Counted from the first letter of the stretch, positions 1 through 9,727 are shown. The stretch is 33,899 bases of DNA from a bacterium (GCA_030524675.1 JAUNGE010000038.1:1-33899), one strand, 5' to 3'. The notes: a model not told the origin generated them from the sequence alone. Made by a program: numbers and translations.

Positions 1-457
1 CATCTACATTATATGTTACTGGAAAAGAGACAGCAGATATAATAGATTGTCTGGCTATATATGTTTTTAAATTAAATATTTTAGGATTATATTCAAGTAA
101 ATCTCTCGATACACAGCTTCCAAAAATACTAATAGGAACTGGAGAATCAGGCAGAAATTCATTTTTTATTTCTGATTGACTCTCACAAACATAAAATAAA
201 TCTGATTGTAGAATGCATTTATCTGTGGTATCTTTTATAAAACAAATAATTTGATAAAAACCAGGTTTTTTTACAGAAAAATGAGCCATAGAGTTCCTAG
301 TATACCAGATTGTTTGAATGCGCAATTTCTCTTTATTTAAATAGAATGCATATTCTAAATCCATAGAATTATTATTAGAAGATTTAGAAGATATTGTTAC
401 AGAAACTTCATTATTTATACAAGATACTTGTAAACTATAATCATCTTTATTTATCAT
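1..457 (-). CDS. DUF6270 domain protein, N-terminal part (cut by window edge)
   Basis: Reading the minus strand from an ATG at 457 gives 152 codons that stay open to base 1, so the 3' end lies outside the window. The first ~110 residues (MINKDDYSLQVS...) look like a small beta-rich domain. Then comes PVPISIFGSCVSRDLLEYN, the characteristic opening of DUF6270, in which a GSC(V/T)(S/T)RD motif starts the domain. DUF6270 proteins are recurrent in bacterial surface-glycan clusters; a hydrolase/acyltransferase-like role is often suspected but the reaction is not established. An AAAGGA ribosome site lies about 12 bases before the ATG, a rather long spacing. A terminator hairpin separates it from the glycosyltransferase upstream, so it may have lower or separate expression. 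Family call is good; function is unknown. Confidence 0.75.
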   Translation of the reverse strand, partial: MINKDDYSLQVSCINNEVSVTISSKSSNNNSMDLEYAFYLNKEKLRIQTIWYTRNSMAHFSVKKPGFYQIICFIKDTTDKCILQSDLFYVCESQSEIKNEFLPDSPVPISIFGSCVSRDLLEYNPKIFNLKTYIARQSIISAVSFPVTYNVD

Positions 458-510
458 GGGAATATCGATTCCTTTCTCTAAGTCAACACAATTTATTAAA
501 AATAGATAAT

Positions 511-561
511 AAAAAATATTGTTAAACCATCCCACATACGTTGTTATATATGAGATGGTTT
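511..561 (-). terminator. Intrinsic terminator after the CgeB/GT4 glycosyltransferase
   Basis: On the minus strand a 10-bp stem (AAACCATCTC with GGGATGGTTT, one T-G wobble; arms at 552-561 and 524-533) is followed by AACAATATTTTTT. It sits 50 bases after the stop at 611 and before the DUF6270 start at 457, so it should end or attenuate the operon transcript. Confidence 0.7.
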
Positions 562-610
562 TGTGGTATTAGAAGAATAAAATTTCTGTCAAATAACTAT
601 AACGATTATT

Positions 611-3600
611 TTATATAAGTTTGTAATTAATTAATTGTTCTTCTCGAACAATGGTATGTTCCTTTGCAGTTTGTCTTTTTACTCGTTCAGAAGCATTTTT
701 GGACATCATTTCGAACAATTCTGGTTCCCTATAAAGTTTTTCTATTCCTGCAGTCATCTCCAGATAATCCTCTGATGGGGCTAAAATACCACAGGACTCA
801 TCCACAAATTCTGGAATTGCAGTTACAGCATTTGTGACAGGAACAAGCCCCGATGACATAGCCTCATCACGTGATACTCCCTGAGCGTCCATTCGTGTAG
901 GTGTAATGAAAATACCAAATTTCTTATGATATTCTGCAATTTCTTCCTGTCTCAAAAAAGTTTTTTGAAGTGTTACATTAGAGAATTTTCTTAATGGTTT
1001 TACTGTCTCTTCAAATAAATCACCATTTCCTATCAAGGTAAAGGATAAATCATTAAAAAAATCTTTTTTAGATAATTCTAAAATACAGTTTACAGTTAAA
1101 TCATTAGCATATTTTCTGCTGGCATATGGACGAATAGACAATAAATGCTTTCTTTGTTCTGGATCTTTTTTTACATAATGGAACATTTCTGTGTCAATAC
1201 AGTTATGTATAATACTATAGGAATCCGGAGATAGTTTTATTTTATTATCTTCGAAAATCTCATCTGCAAAGTATTGGGACACAAACACAAAATGAATATT
1301 ATGATTTGGTAAATCATCAAAAACTTCTTTCCAGAATTTCATTCTTATGGCAGAATCCTGTTTTCCTTTTTCCAGTTCCGCATCAGAAGTATAATTATAT
1401 TCGCGTCTCCACCATGGTTGTATTTCTGAACCATGTACCCAAACTAAAATGCGAATTTTCTTTCCAAATTGTTTCAAAACTTCCCACATCTGTCGATCCA
1501 GGAAGTGTACACAGACTGTCTGAATCTGGCCTGTTTCCAGGATATTTGCTAAAGTCTGACTCTGGCCCTCTACAATATTGATTCCCTCAAATTCATGGAA
1601 TCCGTCTTTTGCGTAGATATTCATACGCATCACATCATAAACAAAGCCGTCTTCTTTATATGCCATCATACGTTTATGTACAAACATATTTCTGTATAAG
1701 TTGTCGTAGGATGGATACTGGTTACTCAATACAAGAACATTGGAGCGGCTTAAAAATACAGCCTTTTCTTCTGGACTGTGTTCGATTCCCATAGAGATTT
1801 TTTTAAGGCGGTATTCGCCAGTTCCACGAATACGAATTCCCAATTTGACAAAAGCAGCAGAAGAAGGCACATCAAAAGAACCCATTGTTCCCGTTCTCGG
1901 AAAAATAGGAGATAATTTTACTTTTTTCTCATCATAGAATACACAGACTCCAAGCACTTCTGTACTTCCAATTCCATCGAATAAAATAGTAAATTTATTT
2001 CCTATCATTGCATCTGCAACTGGATATAATTTTTCAAAATAAATATACTGATTTTTATCTTCTGCCAATGTACTCATACAATACAAATTTTGCTGCTGTA
2101 ATGATACTGTAATATCTGGTAAATTTTTCACTTTTATTAATTCAAACAGATTTTCTGCCTGTAAGTGAACTCCCTGTTCAATTTTTGTATTTATTTTAAT
2201 TGACTCCGCCATCTGTTCAATCTCTCGCAAACAGATCCCTTTATCAGGAAGCATCATATCATCTACAAAAGGACAGTTATCTTCTTTCAGATTTTCACAG
2301 TAGTTAAATTCATCTGCTGAAAAAAAGCTGAAAACAAAATTTGAATTAGAATCTAGGTCAGAAATAGAATTTTTTATGGTTTCCTTGGATACTAAATCAT
2401 AAAAACTATATAGTTTAATATCTTCAAGGTCAGTTTTAAATATACTGCGTCTACAGGTTAATATATCACATGGTTTATAAACTTTCTCTAAATGAATAGA
2501 CTGGTATTCGCTTTCATTGTAGCTATAGTATCCATTTTTTCCAATTCCATTATAGTTTCCATACCGCAAAGTATAAACAAGGTCATGAAGATAATTGGGA
2601 CCATAATAGTCAGATGGATTCCAGACACCGACTAAAACAGAAGAAGGAAGGGATGCCAATAATTTAGTCTTTGCCGTCTTTTCTGAAATATAATGGACAT
2701 TATGGTCTACTTTCTCTGAATTGCTAATAATATATAGTGAAGCATTTGTATAAGTTTGCTTTTTGAACATTGATACAAGGCGTTCCTCTTCTGCATTTCT
2801 TCCATCTGCAATCAACTGCACTTCTGGAAGTTTTTTCTTGATAGATTTTCCAAAAACCTTCTGTACAATATAATCCAAACGATCTTCGTATAAATGTTCT
2901 TGTAATACTTTTCGCAGTCCAGCTAAACGATATTTACGGAAAACAAGAGTATCGTTGCAATATAAGTCTAGGCAGCGCCTTAATTCTTTTGCATCATCTG
3001 TACTGATTGTCAAATCACCAAAAAGATTTTTTACGCCACGAGAATAATTACCAACAGTCACTGTATTAGATGCCAGCATTTCAAATACTCGACGTGCAAA
3101 CATAGTTTGGGACTGATTGACCGAATTCATATTAATGCCATAATTGTAACCTTTATATGCAATGTCAATTTCACTTGGGTCAAGTTTTCCCAGAATATAC
3201 GGATTATACGCCTTTGGAAAAGCATGCTCTGGCAGTGCGCTTTGATAGTTTCTGTCGTAAATATCAAGTCCTTTTGTATCTATAAAAACTTTGGAGAAAT
3301 TGTCAAAAACTTCTGCTCGTTTTTTATATTTGTGATAATATGCGCCTGCAAAACAGTATTTATCTTTTCTTTCATATTTTTCGATAGGATTATGAATGTT
3401 GGGTTGTGCCGCAAAATGCAGAAAATAAACTCTGTCGTGCCGCAGCGTCTCTTTATATTTCTTAATACAGTCAATATCTGTGGTGAACACAAAATCTGCC
3501 ATTCTTGCAGCTGGCATAAAAGTATCTGTATATATAGGGTCTTCTTTATTCCAGAATACGATTGGAATATCTTTACTCTGGCAATAGCTGGTCATCTCAA

Positions 3601-3955
3601 AATATTCACGGCTTCCATTCGCTATTTTTCGATACCAAGAATCATTTTTTCCTTTCCAGGCAGATTCAATAAAAATTAAATCTGGCAAGAAACTGTCAAT
3701 CTCCTCTTTCCATCCGTCCGGCGTCAATTCCAAAAGATTGCATTCAGGAGAATAACTGTCCAGTGTAAACCGGTCCATAACACAGGCAACCTTTAATTCT
3801 TTTAAACTTTTTGCACTCAAACGATACGAGAATTTTGATATTTCCTGTTCTGCTTCTGGTAATGCTACTTCAAATTTGTTTAAGATATTTTTGATTCGTT
3901 CTTTTCTGGTTTGAATAGCTTGTATTCTTTCTCCGATAATCTCTAAATTAAACAT
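611..3955 (-). CDS. Multidomain glycosyltransferase (CgeB-like + degenerate GT2-like + beta domain + GT4)
   Basis: This is a predicted cytoplasmic enzyme of surface-polysaccharide assembly, 1114 residues from the ATG at 3955. That start is chosen because AGGGGGAG stands 7 bases before it; the longer frame from 4042 would overlap the preceding gene. Visible order: CgeB/Glyco_trans_1_2-like domain (about 50-375; FIESAW, FWNKEDP, FAGAYY, TMFARRVFEML); a degenerate GT2-like part (about 377-570); a beta-sandwich-like part (about 608-730); and a GT4 domain (about 738-1114) with HGSE and the E-x7-E region (DEAMSSGLVPV...AIPEF). The GT4 half looks catalytically complete, and the CgeB half is probably a second transferase. 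The N-terminal third is paralogous to the protein at 9766-11355. The gene follows the FkbM/coiled-coil gene by 20 bases, so they are co-transcribed. Sugar specificity cannot be read from the sequence. Confidence 0.88.
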   Translation of the reverse strand: MFNLEIIGERIQAIQTRKERIKNILNKFEVALPEAEQEISKFSYRLSAKSLKELKVACVMDRFTLDSYSPECNLLELTPDGWKEEIDSFLPDLIFIESAWKGKNDSWYRKIANGSREYFEMTSYCQSKDIPIVFWNKEDPIYTDTFMPAARMADFVFTTDIDCIKKYKETLRHDRVYFLHFAAQPNIHNPIEKYERKDKYCFAGAYYHKYKKRAEVFDNFSKVFIDTKGLDIYDRNYQSALPEHAFPKAYNPYILGKLDPSEIDIAYKGYNYGINMNSVNQSQTMFARRVFEMLASNTVTVGNYSRGVKNLFGDLTISTDDAKELRRCLDLYCNDTLVFRKYRLAGLRKVLQEHLYEDRLDYIVQKVFGKSIKKKLPEVQLIADGRNAEEERLVSMFKKQTYTNASLYIISNSEKVDHNVHYISEKTAKTKLLASLPSSVLVGVWNPSDYYGPNYLHDLVYTLRYGNYNGIGKNGYYSYNESEYQSIHLEKVYKPCDILTCRRSIFKTDLEDIKLYSFYDLVSKETIKNSISDLDSNSNFVFSFFSADEFNYCENLKEDNCPFVDDMMLPDKGICLREIEQMAESIKINTKIEQGVHLQAENLFELIKVKNLPDITVSLQQQNLYCMSTLAEDKNQYIYFEKLYPVADAMIGNKFTILFDGIGSTEVLGVCVFYDEKKVKLSPIFPRTGTMGSFDVPSSAAFVKLGIRIRGTGEYRLKKISMGIEHSPEEKAVFLSRSNVLVLSNQYPSYDNLYRNMFVHKRMMAYKEDGFVYDVMRMNIYAKDGFHEFEGINIVEGQSQTLANILETGQIQTVCVHFLDRQMWEVLKQFGKKIRILVWVHGSEIQPWWRREYNYTSDAELEKGKQDSAIRMKFWKEVFDDLPNHNIHFVFVSQYFADEIFEDNKIKLSPDSYSIIHNCIDTEMFHYVKKDPEQRKHLLSIRPYASRKYANDLTVNCILELSKKDFFNDLSFTLIGNGDLFEETVKPLRKFSNVTLQKTFLRQEEIAEYHKKFGIFITPTRMDAQGVSRDEAMSSGLVPVTNAVTAIPEFVDESCGILAPSEDYLEMTAGIEKLYREPELFEMMSKNASERVKRQTAKEHTIVREEQLINYKLI

Positions 3956-3975
3956 AATAGACTCCCCCTGATATC

Positions 3976-5424
3976 CTATTTCATCCATTTCCTTTTCATT
4001 TTCTTCAACCAATAATATATTTTTAATCCCAGTTTTCCCCATTTTGTATCTGTAATCAGGGATAATTTTCGACGAAGTTCTATATTTTCATTTTTTAAAT
4101 ATGAATTTTGTGTTTCCATCTTCTGAAGAAGGCGTTTTAATTCCTCTAATAATTGAATATCTTCATCACAAGCCTGATAAATATTGGATAATTCATCAGA
4201 AGATATTTGCAAGTTTTTTTTCAAAACAGAATTTTCTTCTATTACCTCTTGAAATTGTTTTTTAAAATTTTCAAACTCCTCTTTGACAGTGAGAATATCC
4301 TGTTCCAATAATATATTTTCACGCTTTATTTCTTGCAATGCTGTGGTTTTATTCTGAGATTCTGCTGATAATACATTACATTGATTTTCAAGAGATTTTT
4401 TTGTTTCTTCCAAAGTATTAAATTTTATTTTAAGAGAAGCATTTTCATCGTATAACTGTGAATTTTTACTTTGCAAATTATGATACCATTCTTTTATACG
4501 CGCATAATTTTCATTAGCTTCTTTGTATTTCTGATTGATACTATCCGTTTTGATAGCTAAATCCTTTTTTTCATCAATCAGTTTTTGATTTTGTTCTTTG
4601 CTTTTTTCGTATACATCTTGTAGAGCGGAGAAACTTTGATTTTTTTTATCAAACCATTGCTTTGCTGTTATATAATTTTGATAGTATTCATTCGTACGCC
4701 CAAGAAAATACAACATTTTCTTTAAGAGCAATGTACTATCACAACTGTTTACTGATGGATGACGTTTTTTGTTTAACAATAATATATTTGCATTTTCTAC
4801 ATCTGCTAATACATAGCCAAATGGAACTGTCATTTCTAGAATCTGCTGGCAAGTATCATCGGAGACCTCAACCCATAAATCTGGATAACATTCAGTCAAA
4901 ACCACAGACATTCCTTTTAGCACCCTAATTTCAAATCCTTCTACATCTATTTTTATAAAATCTATATTCTTTAAAGAATTTTCTTTATAAAAGGAATCAA
5001 CTGTGGTCATAGAGATTCCATTCTCTTCATCTGAATCATATTCTAAAGATGTAGAGCCGAAGTTTTGAGGATCTGTTGATTTTATTTCTGCCTTACCTTC
5101 CTTATCTCCTATTCCTTTATGAAGTATTGTTATATTGTTCAAACGGTTTTCTGATACATTTTTACTTAATACTTCGAAATTAGGATCATATGGTTCAAAA
5201 GAATAGATTTTTGCATTTGGTATTTTATTTGCCCAATATAATGTATGATTCCCAAGGTTTGCTCCAATATCCAGAATGGTATTTGCATTCTGAAAATATG
5301 GTGTCCATTTCTCTAAGACAGTATTTTCATAAAATTTTTGAGTATTTTTAATGGTATTAAAGACATAATCCTGCTCATATCCATAAATCACTATATTATC
5401 TATATTTACTGATTTTATTGGCAT
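3976..5424 (-). CDS. FkbM-family methyltransferase fused to long coiled coil with basic C-terminal helix
   Basis: The product is 482 residues. Residues ~45-210 are an FkbM-type SAM methyltransferase: ILDIGANLGNHTLYWAN (SAM site, ~50), FEPYDPNFEVL, and IDFIKIDVEGFEIRVLKGM (~151). Residues ~245-455 are highly charged heptad sequence, a predicted long coiled coil. The protein ends in a basic amphipathic helix (WGKLGLKIYYWLKKMKRK) that could lie on the membrane. The start is ATG 5424, with GGAGG 5 bases ahead; GTG 5439 and ATG 5436 are in frame but overlap the ATPase stop. It sits directly after the ABC transporter pair. FkbM enzymes O-methylate sugars or other hydroxyls. Methyltransferase plus coiled coil plus membrane helix beside a Wzm/Wzt pair resembles WbdD, which caps and measures chains; that role is inferred, not shown. 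Confidence 0.85.
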   Translation of the reverse strand: MPIKSVNIDNIVIYGYEQDYVFNTIKNTQKFYENTVLEKWTPYFQNANTILDIGANLGNHTLYWANKIPNAKIYSFEPYDPNFEVLSKNVSENRLNNITILHKGIGDKEGKAEIKSTDPQNFGSTSLEYDSDEENGISMTTVDSFYKENSLKNIDFIKIDVEGFEIRVLKGMSVVLTECYPDLWVEVSDDTCQQILEMTVPFGYVLADVENANILLLNKKRHPSVNSCDSTLLLKKMLYFLGRTNEYYQNYITAKQWFDKKNQSFSALQDVYEKSKEQNQKLIDEKKDLAIKTDSINQKYKEANENYARIKEWYHNLQSKNSQLYDENASLKIKFNTLEETKKSLENQCNVLSAESQNKTTALQEIKRENILLEQDILTVKEEFENFKKQFQEVIEENSVLKKNLQISSDELSNIYQACDEDIQLLEELKRLLQKMETQNSYLKNENIELRRKLSLITDTKWGKLGLKIYYWLKKMKRKWMK

Positions 5425-5435
5425 TTTAACCTCCA

Positions 5436-6236
5436 TCACAAATATTTCTCTTGATATTCTTTTAGTGTTGGTTTTAACTGCTCTCTTTCTGCATGTGTCA
5501 TAGCGTTAAATTCCCTTGCAAAACCACAGTATGGCATCAGAATCTTTTTCGGTTCTTCAATTCCCACAATTTGTCCCTTATTTAGCCAAATAACTTTGTC
5601 ACAAAATCCATCCATCTGATTGACAGAATGACTAACAAATAAAATTGTTTTCCCTTTCTCTTTAAATTCATTCATTTTATTCAGGCATTTATCCGTAAAA
5701 CTATTATCTCCGACGGACAAAGCTTCATCAATAATCAAAATATCAGGATCCATATGAACAGAAATTGCAAAACCTAGTCGGGAACGCATACCACTAGAAT
5801 AGGTACGCAGTGGTTGGTAAATATGTTCCCCAATATCTGCGAACTCAATAATATCATCCATGATTTCTTCGATTGTGTCCTGTGAAAGTCCCAGGAGAAG
5901 ACCTTTGTATTTAATATTTTCAATTCCCGTCAGATGATATTCCATGCCCGCATTGGCGGACAACATACTGACCTCTCCAACTACATTCAAATTTCCAGAT
6001 GAAGCATAGGTGATTCCTGCAATAATACTTGCCAAAGTAGATTTTCCAGAACCGTTCAACCCTATCATTCCGATAATCTCACTTTGTTTAAGAGTAAGGT
6101 TGATATTTTTTAAAGCAGTAAATTCTTTTGGATGGAACCCCGGCAGAAAAAGCCCTTTCAAGCGTTGCATGTCACTGGAATACATCGGATATTTTTTACA
6201 TATATTTTCACATTTTATAACAGTTTCCGAAGCCAT
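5436..6236 (-). CDS. ABC transporter ATP-binding protein, Wzt/TagH type without C-terminal domain
   Basis: This is the cytoplasmic ATPase of a polysaccharide exporter, 266 residues. Walker A is GLNGSGKST (~43-51), the signature is YSSGMRSRLGFA (~145), and Walker B is DILIIDEALSVGD (~163), typical of the polysaccharide/teichoic-acid exporter subfamily. AAGGAGA precedes ATG 6236 at normal spacing. The protein stops soon after the nucleotide-binding domain, so it lacks the Wzt C-terminal sugar-binding domain found in the second ATPase at 26202-27701. It lies downstream of its presumed permease, separated by 120 bases of AT-rich low-complexity DNA (many ATA/TAGTA-like repeats, about 6258-6328). 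Its TGA stop ends 11 bases before the next gene. Exact substrate is unknown. Confidence 0.92.
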   Translation of the reverse strand: MASETVIKCENICKKYPMYSSDMQRLKGLFLPGFHPKEFTALKNINLTLKQSEIIGMIGLNGSGKSTLASIIAGITYASSGNLNVVGEVSMLSANAGMEYHLTGIENIKYKGLLLGLSQDTIEEIMDDIIEFADIGEHIYQPLRTYSSGMRSRLGFAISVHMDPDILIIDEALSVGDNSFTDKCLNKMNEFKEKGKTILFVSHSVNQMDGFCDKVIWLNKGQIVGIEEPKKILMPYCGFAREFNAMTHAEREQLKPTLKEYQEKYL

Positions 6237-6356
6237 TTCTTCTCCTTATAACATGTTTTTAGAATATACAGTATATAGTAATATAGTGCATAGAGTATAA
6301 TACATAACATATAACATACAGATGCAATATCTATTTATAAGTGGATATTACATTTT

Positions 6357-7163
6357 CTAAATAATATCAATAAATTGTTTCCTAAATTTCATGTGTATAT
6401 GACACCCCCAAACAAACAAAAGAATTGTGACAATCCAGAAATAGATTCCCTGTTTCCATGATTCCAGCAAACTTATATTATAAAGAATGCTGTTTCGGTA
6501 GCCATCAATAATATAGGCGAAAGGATTTAATTTTAAAATAGTCTTTAAGTGCGCTGGAAGGCTGTCCTGTACCCAAACAATAGGAGTAATATAGAAAAGC
6601 AGACGCACAATAGAATTCATAATTTTTAAAAAATCTCGAAAAATAACAGTAATTGCAGAGGCAAGCAATGCATATCCAATCAAAAATATTACACTACAGA
6701 AAGTGAAATATAAGGTCTGAAAAATATAAAAACTAAAATTATATCCTGCTGCATAAATTAAGCCAAGAACAACCAGCATTGACCAGAAATGCCCAATTAG
6801 CGAGGATAATACAGACTTCACAGGTACAATGGATAATGGAATATACATTCTCTTTAAGACACCGCTGTACGCATAGATAGAAGATGCTGTACTTGTCAAA
6901 GCTGTACTGATATAAAACCATGGAATAATTCCCACTATCATCCAGATTAAATATGGATATTTCCCCTGTGGAGAAGCAACTTTTAAACCGATAGCAAATA
7001 CAAACCAATATACAAATATCTGCAGTGCTGGATTTAAAAAGTTCCATAAGAAACCTAAAGTAGTACCATTATTTTGTGAGCGCAGCTCATAATTTGCCAA
7101 TCGAAAAATTCTTGATCGATTGTTATAATTTTCTAAAAGAACTGTTTTAATATCGTTTAACAT
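6357..7163 (-). CDS. ABC-2 polysaccharide export permease (Wzm/TagG type)
   Basis: This is the membrane subunit of a glycan ABC exporter, about 268 residues with six predicted hydrophobic segments. The N-terminal motif FRLANYELRSQNNGTTLGFLWNFLNPALQIFVYW is typical of ABC-2 polysaccharide permeases (shown here only as a family landmark: LGFLWNFLNP). I place the start at ATG 7163 because GGAG stands 7 bases before it; ATG 7193 is in frame but has no ribosome site. The cognate ATPase is the next gene. The upstream spacer 7164-7324 has no gene. It contains a perfect 16-bp palindrome at 7313-7328 overlapping the wecB stop, and a GGGATGC/GCATCCC dyad with a long loop; neither is a convincing terminator. 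Confidence 0.9.
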   Translation of the reverse strand: MLNDIKTVLLENYNNRSRIFRLANYELRSQNNGTTLGFLWNFLNPALQIFVYWFVFAIGLKVASPQGKYPYLIWMIVGIIPWFYISTALTSTASSIYAYSGVLKRMYIPLSIVPVKSVLSSLIGHFWSMLVVLGLIYAAGYNFSFYIFQTLYFTFCSVIFLIGYALLASAITVIFRDFLKIMNSIVRLLFYITPIVWVQDSLPAHLKTILKLNPFAYIIDGYRNSILYNISLLESWKQGIYFWIVTILLFVWGCHIHMKFRKQFIDII

Positions 7164-7324
7164 ATATTTCTCCAACATACATCGATTCCCCAAAATGCAA
7201 ATAAACGAAATAGAAAAAGAGATAATAAAGATAGATAATGAAAACAGGGATGCTGCAAAAAGAAAGATACCAGATTATTCAGTATTATCTATTTACGGCA
7301 TCCCAAAACAGAATAACTTTAAAG

Positions 7325-8443
7325 TTATAATCCTTTCCAGGCTAAAATCTCTTTTACAATTCTTTCACTTGCATGTCCGTCACCATATGGATTCACAGCA
7401 TGGGCCATCTGATTATATTTTTCCTTATCATGAAGCAGAGAAGATGCAATCTGGTAGATATTTTCTTCTTCTACACCAGCAATAGTAACCGTTCCTGCTT
7501 CGACAGCTTCTGGACGTTCCGTCTCTGTACGCAGAACTACAACTGGAACACCGACAGAAGGACCTTCTTCCTGAAGGCCGCCAGAATCTGTCATTAGCAT
7601 ATAGCTGCGTGACATAACATTGTGCATATCTTCCACATCAATGGGGTCAATCAGAAAAATCCGTTCTATATTGCCTAAAATAGCATACACAGTATCACGC
7701 ACAGCCGGATTTAAATGAACAGGGTACACAACTTTTAAATCTGGATTTTCTTCTACCAAATGTTTTACCGCATGACAAATATTTTCCAGTGGTTTTCCCA
7801 GATTTTCACGGCGGTGGGCTGTCATTAGGATCAAACGCCCATCATCAAAATTCATTGTCTGCAAAACAGGATTTTTAAATGTATAATTTTCCTTCACAGT
7901 ATACTGAAATGCATCAATAACTGTATTTCCTGTAACAAAAATATTTTTGGTGATATTTTCTTTATTCAGATTTTTTCTATTATTTTCTGTAGGAGCAAAA
8001 AATAATTCGGCAATCTGAGAAATAATTTTCCGATTCATTTCTTCAGGAAATGGAGAATAGATATCATAGGTTCTCAGACCAGCTTCTACATGACCTACAG
8101 GAATCTGTTGATAAAATGCGGCTAAAGCAGCAGAAGAGGAAGTGGTTGTGTCTCCGTGCACAAGAACCAAATCTGGCTTGATCTCTTTTAAAAGATTTTC
8201 CAGGCTTAAAAGTACAGTTGTTGTAATAGTTGTTAAAGTTTGACGCTCCTTCATCAGATTTAAATCATAATCAGGTACCACTTTGAAAATATCCAAAACC
8301 TGGTCTAGCATCTGTCGGTGCTGTGCTGTCACACAGACAACGCTTTCAATTTTATCATTTTTCTCTAATTCTTTAATCAGAGGGCACATTTTGATCGCTT
8401 CTGGGCGAGTGCCAAACACACTCAGTACTTTTACCTTTTCCAT
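7325..8443 (-). CDS. wecB: UDP-N-acetylglucosamine 2-epimerase (non-hydrolysing)
   Basis: The enzyme interconverts UDP-GlcNAc and UDP-ManNAc in the cytoplasm. The product is 372 residues, the normal family length. Landmarks are VFGTRPEAIKMCPL (residues 9-22), VHGDTTTSSSAALAAFY (~97), GHVEAGLRT, FPEEMNRKI, TAHRRENLGKP (~208) and MTDSGGLQEEGPSVGVPVV (~285), followed by TERPEAVEAGT; these form the active site and UDP site of the family. GGAGG precedes the ATG at normal spacing. It lies 24 bases after the UDP-ManNAc dehydrogenase, and the two steps together make UDP-ManNAcA, as WecB/WecC do in other bacteria. A mnaA label would be equally valid. No missing residues were noticed. Confidence 0.95.
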   Translation of the reverse strand: MEKVKVLSVFGTRPEAIKMCPLIKELEKNDKIESVVCVTAQHRQMLDQVLDIFKVVPDYDLNLMKERQTLTTITTTVLLSLENLLKEIKPDLVLVHGDTTTSSSAALAAFYQQIPVGHVEAGLRTYDIYSPFPEEMNRKIISQIAELFFAPTENNRKNLNKENITKNIFVTGNTVIDAFQYTVKENYTFKNPVLQTMNFDDGRLILMTAHRRENLGKPLENICHAVKHLVEENPDLKVVYPVHLNPAVRDTVYAILGNIERIFLIDPIDVEDMHNVMSRSYMLMTDSGGLQEEGPSVGVPVVVLRTETERPEAVEAGTVTIAGVEEENIYQIASSLLHDKEKYNQMAHAVNPYGDGHASERIVKEILAWKGL

Positions 8444-8467
8444 ATTGTTTATCCTCCGATTTTTTTA

Positions 8468-9727
8468 TTAGCGCTTAAAACGATATAAATTTCCATAATT
8501 TACAACTGTAAGCCCAGAATCTTCTGTGTTTTTGATAATATTTCTAGTATCAAACAGCATTGGATGTTTCATTTTTCCAGCAATCATCTTTAAATCCATA
8601 TTTTTATACTCATTATGATCTGTCAAAATCAGCACAATATCTGCATCTGTCACAGCCGTTTCCAAATCTACATATTCAGGATTTTTTACATGTGGATCAT
8701 AGATGGAAACATTGTAATTTTGTGATTTTAATATTTCGATAATTTCCATAGAAGGACTCTCGCGTATATCATCCACATTTCCCTTATATGTAACACCAAA
8801 TGCAGCGATTTTTGGATTTTCAATATCGCCCAACAACATCTGTGTTTTCTCCACAACAAATGCAGGCATACTCCGGTTTGTATCTCTGGCAAGACGGATA
8901 ATTTTTGCCTGTTCTGGAGCCTTGGCACAAATAAAATATGGATCGATTGCCAAACAGTGGCCGCCTACTCCAGGTCCAGGCTGATGGATATTTACACGAG
9001 GATGTTTGTTTGCCATATTGATAACATCCAGACAGTTGATATCTAATTTATAGCAGATTTTTGCCAGCTCGTTTGCCAGAGCAATGTTGACGTCACGGAA
9101 GGTATTTTCCATGCATTTTGACAGCTCAGCAGTTTTTGCCTCGGTCTTAATCAATTCCCCCTCAACAAAGATGCCGTATACATCAGCTGCATGTTCCGTA
9201 CATGCTGGAGTGATACCGCCTACAATACGGTTGTTGTGCTTCAGCTCATATAGAATTTGACCTGGAAGAACACGTTCAGGGCAATGAGCCAGATAAATGT
9301 CTTCTCCAACATGAAAACCTGCCTCCTCAAAAATCGGCAGCACGTAATCGTTTGTTGACCTTGGCGCAATGGTAGATTCCACAATAATGGTATTCCCTTT
9401 TTCTACATATGGTACAATTTCTTTTGCGGCTTCCAGAACATAAGTCAAATCGCAGCTGAGAAATTCATCGTTCAAATTTGGTGTTGGAACAGCAATAATA
9501 AAGGCATCGGCCTTTTCGGGAGTAAGAGAAGCTCGGAAATTTCCATTTGCTACTACATCTTTTATTACATCTGCTAATCCTGGTTCTTCAATGTGGATAT
9601 GACCTGCATTTAAAGTCTCTACTACTTTTGGAGAAACATCAACTCCAATTACTTCACACCCGTGACTGGCAAACATTGCTGATGTTGGGAGTCCAATATA
9701 TCCCAATCCTACTACACATATTTTCAT
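8468..9727 (-). CDS. wecC: UDP-N-acetyl-D-mannosamine dehydrogenase
   Basis: This is an NAD-dependent UDP-sugar dehydrogenase of 419 residues, full length. The N-terminal Rossmann motif is VVGLGYIGLPTSAMFASHG (residues 4-22). The central catalytic block HPRVNIHQPGPGVGGHCLAID contains the active-site Cys (~259). The C-terminal UDP-binding domain has TYKGNVDDIRESPSMEII and IVLILTDHNEY. The NIHQPGPGVGGHC form and the adjacent epimerase favour UDP-ManNAc over UDP-glucose as substrate, giving UDP-ManNAcA. AAGGAGA sits just before the ATG. It follows the CgeB-like gene by 38 bases and precedes wecB by 24, an operon arrangement. A related UDP-hexosamine dehydrogenase specificity cannot be fully excluded. 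Confidence 0.92.
   Translation of the reverse strand: MKICVVGLGYIGLPTSAMFASHGCEVIGVDVSPKVVETLNAGHIHIEEPGLADVIKDVVANGNFRASLTPEKADAFIIAVPTPNLNDEFLSCDLTYVLEAAKEIVPYVEKGNTIIVESTIAPRSTNDYVLPIFEEAGFHVGEDIYLAHCPERVLPGQILYELKHNNRIVGGITPACTEHAADVYGIFVEGELIKTEAKTAELSKCMENTFRDVNIALANELAKICYKLDINCLDVINMANKHPRVNIHQPGPGVGGHCLAIDPYFICAKAPEQAKIIRLARDTNRSMPAFVVEKTQMLLGDIENPKIAAFGVTYKGNVDDIRESPSMEIIEILKSQNYNVSIYDPHVKNPEYVDLETAVTDADIVLILTDHNEYKNMDLKMIAGKMKHPMLFDTRNIIKNTEDSGLTVVNYGNLYRFKR

Noticed and set aside
3955-4042. N-terminal extension of the CgeB/GT4 protein to 4042
   Set aside because: It would overlap the preceding gene by 67 bases with no ribosome site, whereas ATG 3955 has AGGGGGAG at ideal spacing.
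7313-7328. Perfect 16-bp palindrome as a terminator of wecB
   Set aside because: It overlaps the stop codon, has no loop of usable size and no T run after it.
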